From Mariniblastus sp. (GTDB taxonomy: Bacteria; Planctomycetota; Planctomycetia; Pirellulales; Pirellulaceae), in NCBI GenBank assembly GCA_022447605.1, contig JAKVBG010000015.1, positions 1 to 62,588 of the forward strand: a stretch of DNA of 62,588 nucleotides. The letters are read 5' to 3'. Of this stretch, positions 17,266 through 26,188 are shown in pieces. Within the stretch, counting starts at the first letter, position 1; every line of letters starts with the position of its first letter. A model generated the notes under the pieces. The model was not told the origin of the DNA. It worked only from the letters and a program-made list of their open reading frames with translations, and ran no database searches. A program made the translations under genes and the position numbers.

Positions 17266-17838
17266 TTAGACCAATTCTTTCCTTGAACCGATCAGTGTGC
17301 GAAGCCGTTCAGCCAGCAGGCTGGCGTCAAATGGCTTCTTGAATGTCTCATTGATTGCTGACCGGTCAAACGAAATTGGATTTCCATCATCAGGCAGCAG
17401 TGCAATCAGAATCGTTTCCGAAAAATCGGGATTCTTTCGCAGGTTTTGGCATATTTGCATCGCTTCGACTTTTCCAATGGAAAAATCAGTAATGATGCAG
17501 TCAGGGTGAAAACTTTCAGCTTGAATTCCAGCTTCAAAACCGCTCGCAGCAACGGCCACTTTGAACGACTTCTCCGGAGGAAGTTCTCGTTTTAGATTTT
17601 CAATTAGTACCTGATCCTGAGCGACGATGAGGACTTTCGCCATCGCTTCGTCTTCCAGATCTCCCAAGGGCATGCCATGCTCCTTGAGGAATTTGATCAG
17701 GTATTCCCGTGGAATACGACGGTCTTGTGAACCGGGGATTCGGTAACCTTTCAGTCGACCGGAATCGAACCATTTACTGACCGTGCGCGGGGCCACTTTG
17801 CAGATCTTGGCAACCTGCCCAGTTGTGAACACCTTCAT
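17266..17838 (-). CDS. HTH (MerR/excisionase-like) regulator with degenerate receiver domain
   Basis: The 190-residue protein starts with a MerR/excisionase-type DNA-binding domain: FTTGQVAKICKVAPRTVSKW, then the wing residues RLKGYRIPGSQDRRIPREYL (residues 4-48). From about residue 68 it has a response-regulator receiver fold (KVLIVAQDQVLIENL; CIITDFSIG; ETFKKPFD). The phospho-acceptor Asp118 and Lys167/168 are present. One of the usual acidic pocket residues is Ala72-Gln73, and the conserved Thr/Ser position is Leu (LIALLPDD), so phosphorylation may be lost. ATG 17838 has GGAGAG seven bases before it. It is monocistronic, with its own terminator. Confidence 0.8.
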   Translation of the reverse strand: MKVFTTGQVAKICKVAPRTVSKWFDSGRLKGYRIPGSQDRRIPREYLIKFLKEHGMPLGDLEDEAMAKVLIVAQDQVLIENLKRELPPEKSFKVAVAASGFEAGIQAESFHPDCIITDFSIGKVEAMQICQNLRKNPDFSETILIALLPDDGNPISFDRSAINETFKKPFDASLLAERLRTLIGSRKELV

Positions 17839-18855
17839 CGCGGGCTCTCCATAAATCACTTTGAATCGTCTTTCGCCACACCAGGTCTCTGATAACGAAA
17901 CAATCCGCTCTCAAATCCCTCGTGCAACCGTTTATCCCTTTGCTCAACCGGTAAAAGTTGAAACATCTGGGTCGGGATAACTGGTTAGGCCAGAACCAAT
18001 TCGTCAGTTCCAAGCCAGTATACGTCATCGGTACCGCGACAGACGGAAGATCGATCCTTTTCGCCAGTATCCTGCAAGTTCGGATAATCGCACCTGCAGA
18101 ATTGGCATAACCGGTCTAAACGCATCACTGTCTCGTGATCGATGACGCGAAAAAGAAGAGGTGACAAGACAATCAGACGGCTCAAGGGTCATGAACCATA
18201 CAAAACGATTATCAATGGGGGACGGCTATCGACGACCATCTCCCATTATCTCCCCCCTTTTTCAGGCACCTGGTTCCCCTCTCCGCCGATCTCGCAACCG
18301 GGATGGGTCAGGAAACAAGGCCTCCTGAGAATTAGTTTCGTTTGTTTGGAGTGCAATACTTTAGAAACTTTCGCGAATCATAACGATCGTTTCGCTAGTG
18401 ACGTCTTTTTCGGTTTTTTCGAGGGGATGAATTGCGGGCCTTATGCTGCGCGAACTCCCTTGCCTTCCCCATTTGCCATCGCCGGCCAACCGAAACAGAG
18501 ATTTGCTGTCGGAGTGCTATCGATTCAATGTACGACACAGGGCTCCTTGAAATCGGTTCGATTCAATGCGGAGAGGTCCAGGAATCGGACATCCAATCGG
18601 GCGTTGAACGCCATTTTGCAAGCCCCATCCATCAAAGCAGGGCGATTCCTAGCTGCGTTGAGGCGATTGGGCCCTGACTAGCCGGGCAGATTTCGCCAGC
18701 TGCCGGCCGGAAGGAGAGATCCGGGGCCGCGAGCTTGCTGCAAGCCTGGTACGACCTGTTGACCATTCGAAAGACGCGTTTTCCAGGTCCCTTCGTCGAA
18801 AAACCTTTCCAGACGCAACGTATCGGTATGTATCGGTATTAAACCACGGCCCGTA
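17839..18855. other. 1.0-kb region without a convincing gene
   Basis: This is the longest empty stretch of the window, between the HTH-receiver gene and the smc stop. A 180-codon plus-strand frame (18142-18681) has no domain, no good ribosome-binding site and unusual composition, so I do not call it. The sequence has lower GC and T-rich runs (for example around 18401-18420), an inverted repeat TGGTT/AACCA near 17983-18000, and two TATCGGTAT copies at 18821-18839. No tRNA fold was recognised. It could hold promoters, a non-coding RNA or decayed sequence. Confidence 0.5.
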
Positions 18856-21800
18856 CTAAGCCGCCTCTTCGTCACCGCCACCCCGTTGCAGGGCCTCGTC
18901 AGAGATCTGCCCATCTTCGCTGACGTCTTCAAACCGGACGCTGACCCGTTTGGAAACACCCGATTCCTGCATGGTGACCCCATACAAGGTCGTAGCGGCC
19001 GTCATCGTCTTCTTGGAGTGCGTCACGATGACGAATTTCGTCCAGTCCAGGAAACTTTTCAGCACGTTGACGAAACGCCCGATGTTCGCTTCATCGAAGG
19101 GAGCATCCACTTCATCCAGCACACAGAAGGGGCTCGGCCGGAACTGGAAAATGGCCATCAACAGAGAGACGGCTGTCAGGGCTTTTTCACCGCCACTCAA
19201 CAGCGAATTGTTGAATTCCGGTTTCCCGGGTGGTGTGGCGACGATCTCAACACCTGCTTCCAGGGGATCGACACCCTCTTCCAGCACGATATCCGCCTTG
19301 CCGCCACCAAACGTCTGGCGGTACAGCTTCTGGAAATTACCCCGAATCGCATCGAGGGTTTCCACAAACAGCTTTCGGCTGTCGGCGTTGATTCGCACAA
19401 TGATCTTCTCCAGCGATTCCTTGGCACTGACCAGGTCCTGGTACTGTTCATCCATCGCCAGGTAGCGGGCTTCCAGTTCTTCCAGTTCCGCCAGGGCATC
19501 CAGGTTGACCGAACCAATGGAACCGACCTTTTTACGGAGCTGAGTGATCTCTTCATCGATCGCCTCCCGCTCCTGCTGAGCTTCTTCGCTTTCCCCTTCA
19601 AGCTCGACATTGGCGATATCGATCCCATAATCCTCGTTCAGACGTTCGGCCAATTGCTCCCGCTCCATGTTCAATTGACCGGAACGGAGTTCCAGGTGAT
19701 GTTTTCTGTCTTCCAGCCCCCGCAATTCATCCCGCTTGGAATTGAGCTGGATAGCCATTTCACGGCGACTGGAATCCAGTTCGTTTTTCCGACTCATCAA
19801 TTGGGCCAGACCCTCCTCCAGTTCGCTGCGGCGAGCGCCCATTTCATCCAGTTCTTGCTGCAACGCATCGATCTCGGCAGTCGCCTTCTCTTCAGAATCG
19901 GTGTCGGACTTGAGCTGCTGACCCAGCCGTTCCGCCTCCATCTGAATGTCACCAAACTCCGCCTCCTGTTGCTGCTGGCGGTTCTGAATATCCGACAGGC
20001 GCTGCTCAAACTTGGCCAATACCACCTTCGCTTTGGTGATTTTCTTCTGCACTTCGGCCTTCTCGTCACCGGACTGAACAACCGATTGCTCCGTTTTTTG
20101 GATCATCTCGGTTAATTCAAGTTGTCGAGCTTCCCGCTCTTCCAGCACTTTCCGATCACTCTGCAGATTCGAAGAGAGATCCTCCAGCGACTGGTTCGTC
20201 TCTTGCAACTGCCCCTGCAACTGGCCAATGTGGGACGAGATCGCTTCCATCTGTTTCTTCGCTTCACCTGCCCGGACCGATTTGTCGGAAAGGAGTTTTG
20301 CCAGCGTCGTATTTTCGCTGATCAGTTTTTGCACCTGGTGATCGCAGTCCGCCTCCAACGATTTGACCTGTTCCTGCTGGCTACGGCTGGTTTCCAGTTT
20401 TTCCTTCAATTGAATCAGATCACGATGCAATGACCTCAATTCGCTGCGACGCGAGACGAGTCCGGTCGCCACCGATTTGGGACCAACCACCACCGTGCCA
20501 TCCGATTCAACAATTTCACCATCCAAGGTGACGTAGCGGACCGTCTCCGGCTTTTCCTGATACAACCGCAAGGCATCGGCCAACGTCTTGACGACCCACG
20601 TGCCACCGAGCAACTGACGGACAAAGCTGGCAAAACGGGCATCCACCTGCACCAACCGGTCCGCCCGGCCAATCACGCCGTCCTGGCCATTCATGTCAAT
20701 ATTCGGGTCGGCACCGAGGGTCGGCGGGTGCTCCAATTGGATAATGCCAACCCGGCCCTTCACCTTCAGTTTCTCCGTGGCCAGCTCATCCAGCAGATGC
20801 TCGCCGTCCACCACCAGGTATTGGGCCACGTCCCCCAAAGCAACATCCACGATCCCGGCGTGCTGGACGTTGACCGACACCAGGTCAGCGACCACACCAA
20901 GAATATCCTTGACGGGACCTGAATCGGCTACTTTTGACTGATTGAGCAGTTCTTTGGCCCCGGCATTGACGCCCTCGAGCCGTTTCTCCAGCTCCTCCAG
21001 CACCTTGGTCCGCTGCGTCACACCCGAGTGCTTGTTGCCGATACTGCCGATCAGCTGGTCCAGCTTTTCACGGTTTTCCCGGGCCTCGGTCAACCGTTCT
21101 TTCGCATCGGCCAAGGCCGTGTCTTTCGAGGCGGCCTGCTGCTCCAGCTGCTGACGTTCATCCACGAAGGAATCGTGTTGTTGTTGCAACGCTTCCAGCG
21201 CAGATTCCTGCTCGACAATGTTCGTTTCCAGGGCCGTACGCTGGCGGCTGACCTGCTCCATCTCGGCATCCACGGAACTGACGCGACGCCCCACTTCCGC
21301 AATTTCGCCGACCAGTTCACCCGACTCATTCCGCTGTGACACAATCGTTTGACCTGCCTCTTCCAGTTGCTGGTCAAGCGATTGCAGGTCACTATCCAAC
21401 TGGCTCAATTCCGAGTTGGCAGAACTGTAATCGAGTTCCGATGTTTCCAGCAACTGGTTGTTTTCCTCGATGCGGGATCGATACTCCTGGCAACGGGTTT
21501 CCGCCCGTTCCAATTGGGTCATCAACTCGGGACGCCGCTGGAGGTTGTCTTCCAAACGCGATCGATTGAGGGTCATGTTCGATTCGACCTGGGCCATCGA
21601 CTCACGACTCTGGGTGACCGCCTCCTGCTTCTCCTGAACTTCCGACGAAAAAGAATCGAGCTGCTGTTCGATCTCCTTCAGTTGTTTGTCCGCATCGGCA
21701 ATCCCGGCCGTGAGACCGTCCGCCGTCTCCTCCAAACCGTTCCGCTCGGCTTCGATCTCGTCCAGTTTTTCGGTAAAGGTGCGCCAGTCCTTGAGGCCGA

Positions 21801-22491
21801 CAAAGGTCCGCAACTCCCTGAGACGATCTGTGTATTCCTTGTAACGCGAGGCCTTGGAGGCCTGGGCCTTGACGCTGCGGTAGCGACTGCCGACTTCCTC
21901 GACGATGTCGGCCAAGCGGATCAAATTCCCTTCCACCCGTGACAACCGGCGTTGGGCTTCCAGTTTTTTCGCCTTGAAACGGCTGATTCCCGCCGCTTCC
22001 TCGAAAATAGCCCGCCGCTCTTTCGGGCTGGCTTGCAGAAGCCGATCGACTTTCCCCTGTTCAATCAGACTGTAAGCATCCGTTCCAATCCCGGTGCCAC
22101 GAAACAGGTTCTTGATGTCCTTCAGTCGGCAGGTATCGCCGTTGATCAGGTATTCCGCCTCGCCGCTGCGATACACCCGGCGGCCGATCAGGACCTCGTC
22201 GGCATCAAAAGAGAACCGTCGGTCCGAGTTATCGAGAACGATCGTGGCCGTGGCACTGTTGGCGGGCTTGCGGCCGTTCGCTCCACCGGCACCCTTGAAA
22301 ATGACATCCGCCATTTCCTTTCCGCGCAGGCTTTTGGCGCTTTGCTCACCCAGCACCCACTTGATCGCATCGACAATATTCGATTTGCCTGACCCGTTGG
22401 GGCCAACGACAACCGTAATCCCGGCGGGGAATTCAAACCGGGTTTTGTCAGCAAAGCTCTTAAAGCCAGTTAGCTCAAGGGCTTTAAGCAT
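18856..22491 (-). CDS. smc: Chromosome segregation ATPase SMC
   Basis: SMC forms the condensin-like dimer that compacts and segregates the nucleoid. At 1211 residues the length is normal. The N-terminal head has Walker A GPNGSGKSN (residues 30-38) and a Q-loop region near WVLGEQSAKSLRG. Two long coiled coils, rich in Gln/Glu/Leu heptads, flank a hinge around residues 520-680 (KDILGVVADLV; RVGIIQLEHPP). The C-terminal head has the signature LLSGGEKALTAVSLL and Walker B CVLDEVDAPFDEAN. No scpA or scpB is adjacent. The start is the only one that yields MLKALELTGFKSFADKT. Confidence 0.97.
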   Translation of the reverse strand: MLKALELTGFKSFADKTRFEFPAGITVVVGPNGSGKSNIVDAIKWVLGEQSAKSLRGKEMADVIFKGAGGANGRKPANSATATIVLDNSDRRFSFDADEVLIGRRVYRSGEAEYLINGDTCRLKDIKNLFRGTGIGTDAYSLIEQGKVDRLLQASPKERRAIFEEAAGISRFKAKKLEAQRRLSRVEGNLIRLADIVEEVGSRYRSVKAQASKASRYKEYTDRLRELRTFVGLKDWRTFTEKLDEIEAERNGLEETADGLTAGIADADKQLKEIEQQLDSFSSEVQEKQEAVTQSRESMAQVESNMTLNRSRLEDNLQRRPELMTQLERAETRCQEYRSRIEENNQLLETSELDYSSANSELSQLDSDLQSLDQQLEEAGQTIVSQRNESGELVGEIAEVGRRVSSVDAEMEQVSRQRTALETNIVEQESALEALQQQHDSFVDERQQLEQQAASKDTALADAKERLTEARENREKLDQLIGSIGNKHSGVTQRTKVLEELEKRLEGVNAGAKELLNQSKVADSGPVKDILGVVADLVSVNVQHAGIVDVALGDVAQYLVVDGEHLLDELATEKLKVKGRVGIIQLEHPPTLGADPNIDMNGQDGVIGRADRLVQVDARFASFVRQLLGGTWVVKTLADALRLYQEKPETVRYVTLDGEIVESDGTVVVGPKSVATGLVSRRSELRSLHRDLIQLKEKLETSRSQQEQVKSLEADCDHQVQKLISENTTLAKLLSDKSVRAGEAKKQMEAISSHIGQLQGQLQETNQSLEDLSSNLQSDRKVLEEREARQLELTEMIQKTEQSVVQSGDEKAEVQKKITKAKVVLAKFEQRLSDIQNRQQQQEAEFGDIQMEAERLGQQLKSDTDSEEKATAEIDALQQELDEMGARRSELEEGLAQLMSRKNELDSSRREMAIQLNSKRDELRGLEDRKHHLELRSGQLNMEREQLAERLNEDYGIDIANVELEGESEEAQQEREAIDEEITQLRKKVGSIGSVNLDALAELEELEARYLAMDEQYQDLVSAKESLEKIIVRINADSRKLFVETLDAIRGNFQKLYRQTFGGGKADIVLEEGVDPLEAGVEIVATPPGKPEFNNSLLSGGEKALTAVSLLMAIFQFRPSPFCVLDEVDAPFDEANIGRFVNVLKSFLDWTKFVIVTHSKKTMTAATTLYGVTMQESGVSKRVSVRFEDVSEDGQISDEALQRGGGDEEAA

Positions 22492-22649
22492 TGATCTTAC
22501 CTATCAATAGAAACGGCCGAATGAATTATCTTCTCACAGCGTAGATTCAAAGGCTATGGCAAAAACAAAGGTTCCCCGACAATCGACACTCGCCCAGACT
22601 GCCAACACGACCCAGATGTTATAAAAGGGACGGTTGAAGAGCCGACCTG

Positions 22650-24482
22650 TCAATCCGTGAACCAGCTCCTGACACGACCAAACACCCCCTTCGTTTCCTT
22701 TTGCTTCGCTTCTGGCACCTCGTTGATCTCTTCGAATTGCTCAACTTTTCCTGTCAGTGCTGAGACCTGGCTGGCCGAGTCTTCTTCAGCCGACAAGGTA
22801 TCGGTTTCACTGGCAAGCTCCGCCGAATCCCCCGGGTTGTCACCGGTCAATTCTTCCGGCTTGCGGATCCTGGGTACCGCATTCACAACGAGTCGGGTTT
22901 GCAACATGTCACTGTCCATCGTCTCCCGGAACAGGTTGACCAGGACCGTGTAGTCACAACCCAGGTCCGCCAACTGGGGAATCAACTCGGCAAGCTGCGC
23001 GGAACATGTCTTTCGGACTTCACCCTGCTGGGGCATGTAGCGGATAATTTTCACCTTGCCATTTCCCAGGGCCTGGATGGTCAGCCCGGTTTCGACATAC
23101 AGAAAATTGTCGGAAACCGACTGTTGCTCACCGAACAGGACGATTTCCGGACGTTTCGATCTCGACAGATGCAACAGCGAATCGGTGGTCGATGGAATCA
23201 CGTGGAAATAAAAGTCGTCCGCCAGCCACTGGCCTTCGACCCCCGGATCATCCGGCGAGTGCTCTCGCAAGGCGCGAAACGCACCATAACGGGTCTCGGC
23301 ACTGCGAACGTGCATCAGCTGATTGAGACCGTTGGCCGCGGCGGGCTCAGCCAGGGAGGCCAGGGCAGTCAGTGCATGCCAGCGATAGGACGGTTCGTTC
23401 TCAGCGATTTCCACCAGGTCATCCACGCCATCGGAATGCTGCATGTAGGCCAATGACTGGGCAGCATGAAACCGGACGATCTGGTCCGGGTGGTTCAAGG
23501 CCCGTTTCAGAACCGGCACCCCTTCTTCACCAAATGCTTCGAGTTCCAGTGAGGCCCGCGCCGAACTGGCGGGTTGCTGGAGTTCATTATCGAGTCGGTC
23601 CAGGCGGTTGACACGCAATTCGGGTCTTTCATCCACTGCCATATTCATCAGCACCTGAAAGTAGCGGCCAATGTTCTGGCGGTAGACCTTGGGTACCTCC
23701 AGTGAAATATGCCGGTCTGATTTCGGTGTGGCCACGCCCTGACGTGAGTTCGAGAGAACCTTGGTAAACCGGTTATTGATCGAGTAGGCAATGCTACGCG
23801 TCACCTTGACCTTGGTATCTTCGGTAAAAACTTTGAGGGCCAGCGTCCGATCCGCCGTGGCCACCCCACCACCGAAAATCCAGCCGCGCGTCTGGTTCGG
23901 TTCGTCCTGCCGTGATTCGAATACCGAGTCAACCAACACACTGCCGGTGGAAATGGCGTTGACCCGACCCAATTTGACAGTCCGGCCGGTACTCATCATG
24001 GGACGCATGCGCGTTTTCATCAATTGGCCATATTGCAAGCTGCGGGTATCCGACTTGGGCATCAGGCGGACTTCCACATCGAAACGCTCACCCTTCTTGA
24101 TTCCCGGGGGAAGCAAGCCCTTGATCAATACCATGGACGTATTTTCACTGGCAATCGCCTCTTTCGGATCCGATAGATCTTCATTGCTTTTTAATTCGGT
24201 CACCAGGTGATCCCGTTGTCCACTCGGAGCCGGATTGCTCCCCGTGCCATCCAGGGAAGAAACCAGCCCTATCCCTTCGACCGGTGCGTAATTAAGGCCC
24301 CAGACCTTGCAAATATCACCAATGTAAATCGTCTCTTTGGATTCACCGTCCATGGCAATCAAAGACTCATCGGGACTTTGGCCGCGCGGAATGATATTGC
24401 CACAGCCGACCAGTCCGACCAGCAGCATACCGGACAAAGCGCCCAACCAGATCCGGGATCGAAGCCCTTTTGCAATGGTCAT
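22650..24482 (-). CDS. FlgI-like (P-ring-like) lipoprotein with HEAT-like repeats
   Basis: From ATG 24482 (610 residues) the protein starts with a lipoprotein signal (LGALSGMLLVGLVGCGN, lipid-attachment Cys near residue 27). Residues about 40-230 resemble the flagellar P-ring protein FlgI: VEGIGLVSSLDGTGSNP, SENTSMVLIKGLLPPGIKKG and RFDVEVRLMPKSDTRSLQYG. The middle (about 310-420) shows HEAT/armadillo-like helices (VPVLKRALNHPDQIVRFHAAQSLA; RYGAFRALREH). A C-terminal region with LFRETMDSDMLQTRLVVN follows. No flagellar gene is near, so a P-ring function is doubtful. ATGs at 24494 and 24536 are alternatives. Confidence 0.68.
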   Translation of the reverse strand: MTIAKGLRSRIWLGALSGMLLVGLVGCGNIIPRGQSPDESLIAMDGESKETIYIGDICKVWGLNYAPVEGIGLVSSLDGTGSNPAPSGQRDHLVTELKSNEDLSDPKEAIASENTSMVLIKGLLPPGIKKGERFDVEVRLMPKSDTRSLQYGQLMKTRMRPMMSTGRTVKLGRVNAISTGSVLVDSVFESRQDEPNQTRGWIFGGGVATADRTLALKVFTEDTKVKVTRSIAYSINNRFTKVLSNSRQGVATPKSDRHISLEVPKVYRQNIGRYFQVLMNMAVDERPELRVNRLDRLDNELQQPASSARASLELEAFGEEGVPVLKRALNHPDQIVRFHAAQSLAYMQHSDGVDDLVEIAENEPSYRWHALTALASLAEPAAANGLNQLMHVRSAETRYGAFRALREHSPDDPGVEGQWLADDFYFHVIPSTTDSLLHLSRSKRPEIVLFGEQQSVSDNFLYVETGLTIQALGNGKVKIIRYMPQQGEVRKTCSAQLAELIPQLADLGCDYTVLVNLFRETMDSDMLQTRLVVNAVPRIRKPEELTGDNPGDSAELASETDTLSAEEDSASQVSALTGKVEQFEEINEVPEAKQKETKGVFGRVRSWFTD

Positions 24483-24777
24483 GGTGTGACCCATTCGAAC
24501 CAAATTAAAATTGAACTCTGGGAATTTATTATTCATACTGAGGCCTTGTTTTGGCAGTTTCGAACGGCGCGCACGGGCCGCATTTAAATCGAATCAGGGC
24601 AGGACGTTAAAAGGAATGGACTCCGGCGTCAATGTCGAACCAGAACAGCCATACCAACCGCCACCAGTGACAATCCCCGCAATCAACCCATTACGCGCGG
24701 TTTCACACGCTGGCAGGAACAACCCGGGAAGTGAACCGGGCAGGGTGGAAATACCAATCGGGAGGGGGAGAACGACG

Positions 24778-26166
24778 ATGATTTTCAAAGAGACGACTGC
24801 TTGCATTATTCTGCTGTCAGTCCTTGCGGCAAACGGTTTCAGTCAGCCCCAGGAGAAGCAAGGCGGGATGACGGATTTGCAGATCATCGGTGGATCGGTT
24901 TTCGATACCCCGTCGGCCAAGTTTGTCAGGAACCCAGGCCTCGCCGTCCGCGATGGACGATTCGTGAAATACTCGCCATCCACACCGACCGCCAAACGGA
25001 TCGAGCTGCAAGATAACGACTACATCCTGCCCGGGCTGGTCGACTGCCATGCCCACTATAACGTCAAACTGATTGGCAAGCGGCGGGAAGAGTTCCACGT
25101 GATCCCGATCCAGTACCTTGCCAACGGGGTCACGGTAACGTTTTCCTGTGGTGAATTCCGGCCGGAAGAGATGCAAAAACTGCGCAAGCGAATTGAACAG
25201 GGCGCCCAGGTGGGGCCTCGCCTGATCAATAGCGGCCCCTACTTCGGGCGGGCCCGACCAACCTGGCGGGGCATCAAGCCGGAGGAGGAAATCAGGCAGG
25301 AAGTCGATTTCTGGGTCGCTCAGGGGGTGGGTGGATTCAAGGCGAAAGCGATCTCTCCAGAAGAACTGGAACCACTGATTGACCAAGCCCACCGTCACGG
25401 CCTGACCGTGACCGGTCACTTGGGATCGGGATACAGGAACTCGGTAAACCCTCGCGATGCGATCGTCATGGGAATTGACAGGATCGAACACTTCCTCGGG
25501 GGAGACGCGATGCCGGCGACGGAATCGGCTTACCAATCTCTACCCCGGATCACCCCCGACATGCAATCATTCCAGGAGATCGTCCAGCTCTACCTCGACC
25601 GTGGGACCTGGTTCGACGCCACCATTACGGCCTACGGTTATTTTGGCGAATGCGGGGAAGAGTATGATTACTGGTTTGATGAACGGGAGTTGTTCACACC
25701 TTACATTCGACAGCGACTTCAGAGCCGCCCTCCCAGCAAGCCGATGGAACTGTTTGAACGGATTTACCGTGCCAAACAGAAGACGATCAACGCTTACTGG
25801 ACGGCGGGGGGGAGGGTCACCCTCGGAACCGACCACTTCAGTAACGGCAATTACCTGCCCGGGTTTGGCGCCCACCGGGAGCTGGATGCTTTAGTACGGA
25901 GCGGAATTCCGCCGGCCGAAGCGATCAAAATCGCCACGATCAATGGCGCCCAGGCCCTTGGAATCGAGGCCGACCACGGTTCGATCGAGGTCGGCAAGTC
26001 AGCCGACCTGTTCGTGGTTCGTGGCAACCCGCTGGAGGACATCCGCCGCACCCGCCACGTCCAACAGGTCATGACCGGCGGCTCCCTCTACCAGGCTGAC
26101 CAATTGCTGCAGAGTGTGCGGGGAAAACTGGGACCTGCCAACGAAAAGGAAGCGGCCGATTGGTAA
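24778..26166 (+). CDS. Exported amidohydrolase
   Basis: The 462-residue protein starts at an ATG with a strong GGAGGGGGAG site and has a signal peptide (MIFKETTACIILLSVLAANG, cleaved near FSQPQ), so it acts outside the cytoplasm. It is an amidohydrolase-superfamily TIM barrel: the first metal motif is GLVDCHAHYN, further ligands lie in TVTGHLGS and DRIEHFLGG, and the catalytic Asp is in TLGTDHFSNG. The C-terminus ends with the usual IEVGKSADLFVVRGNPLEDI. It resembles imidazolonepropionase- or prolidase-like exported hydrolases, but the substrate is not predictable. It converges on the helicase gene. Confidence 0.85.
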   Translation: MIFKETTACIILLSVLAANGFSQPQEKQGGMTDLQIIGGSVFDTPSAKFVRNPGLAVRDGRFVKYSPSTPTAKRIELQDNDYILPGLVDCHAHYNVKLIGKRREEFHVIPIQYLANGVTVTFSCGEFRPEEMQKLRKRIEQGAQVGPRLINSGPYFGRARPTWRGIKPEEEIRQEVDFWVAQGVGGFKAKAISPEELEPLIDQAHRHGLTVTGHLGSGYRNSVNPRDAIVMGIDRIEHFLGGDAMPATESAYQSLPRITPDMQSFQEIVQLYLDRGTWFDATITAYGYFGECGEEYDYWFDERELFTPYIRQRLQSRPPSKPMELFERIYRAKQKTINAYWTAGGRVTLGTDHFSNGNYLPGFGAHRELDALVRSGIPPAEAIKIATINGAQALGIEADHGSIEVGKSADLFVVRGNPLEDIRRTRHVQQVMTGGSLYQADQLLQSVRGKLGPANEKEAADW

Positions 26167-26188
26167 CCGGCGGTGGCAAGAACGCCTC

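Noticed and set aside
18142..18681. Possible 180-residue protein in the gene-poor region
   Set aside because: No domain, no ribosome-binding site, and unusual amino-acid composition.
18886..20115. 409-codon plus-strand frame opposite smc
   Set aside because: Shadow of the SMC C-terminal head and coiled coil; composition is dominated by Phe, Leu, Arg and His as expected for antisense of a coiled coil.
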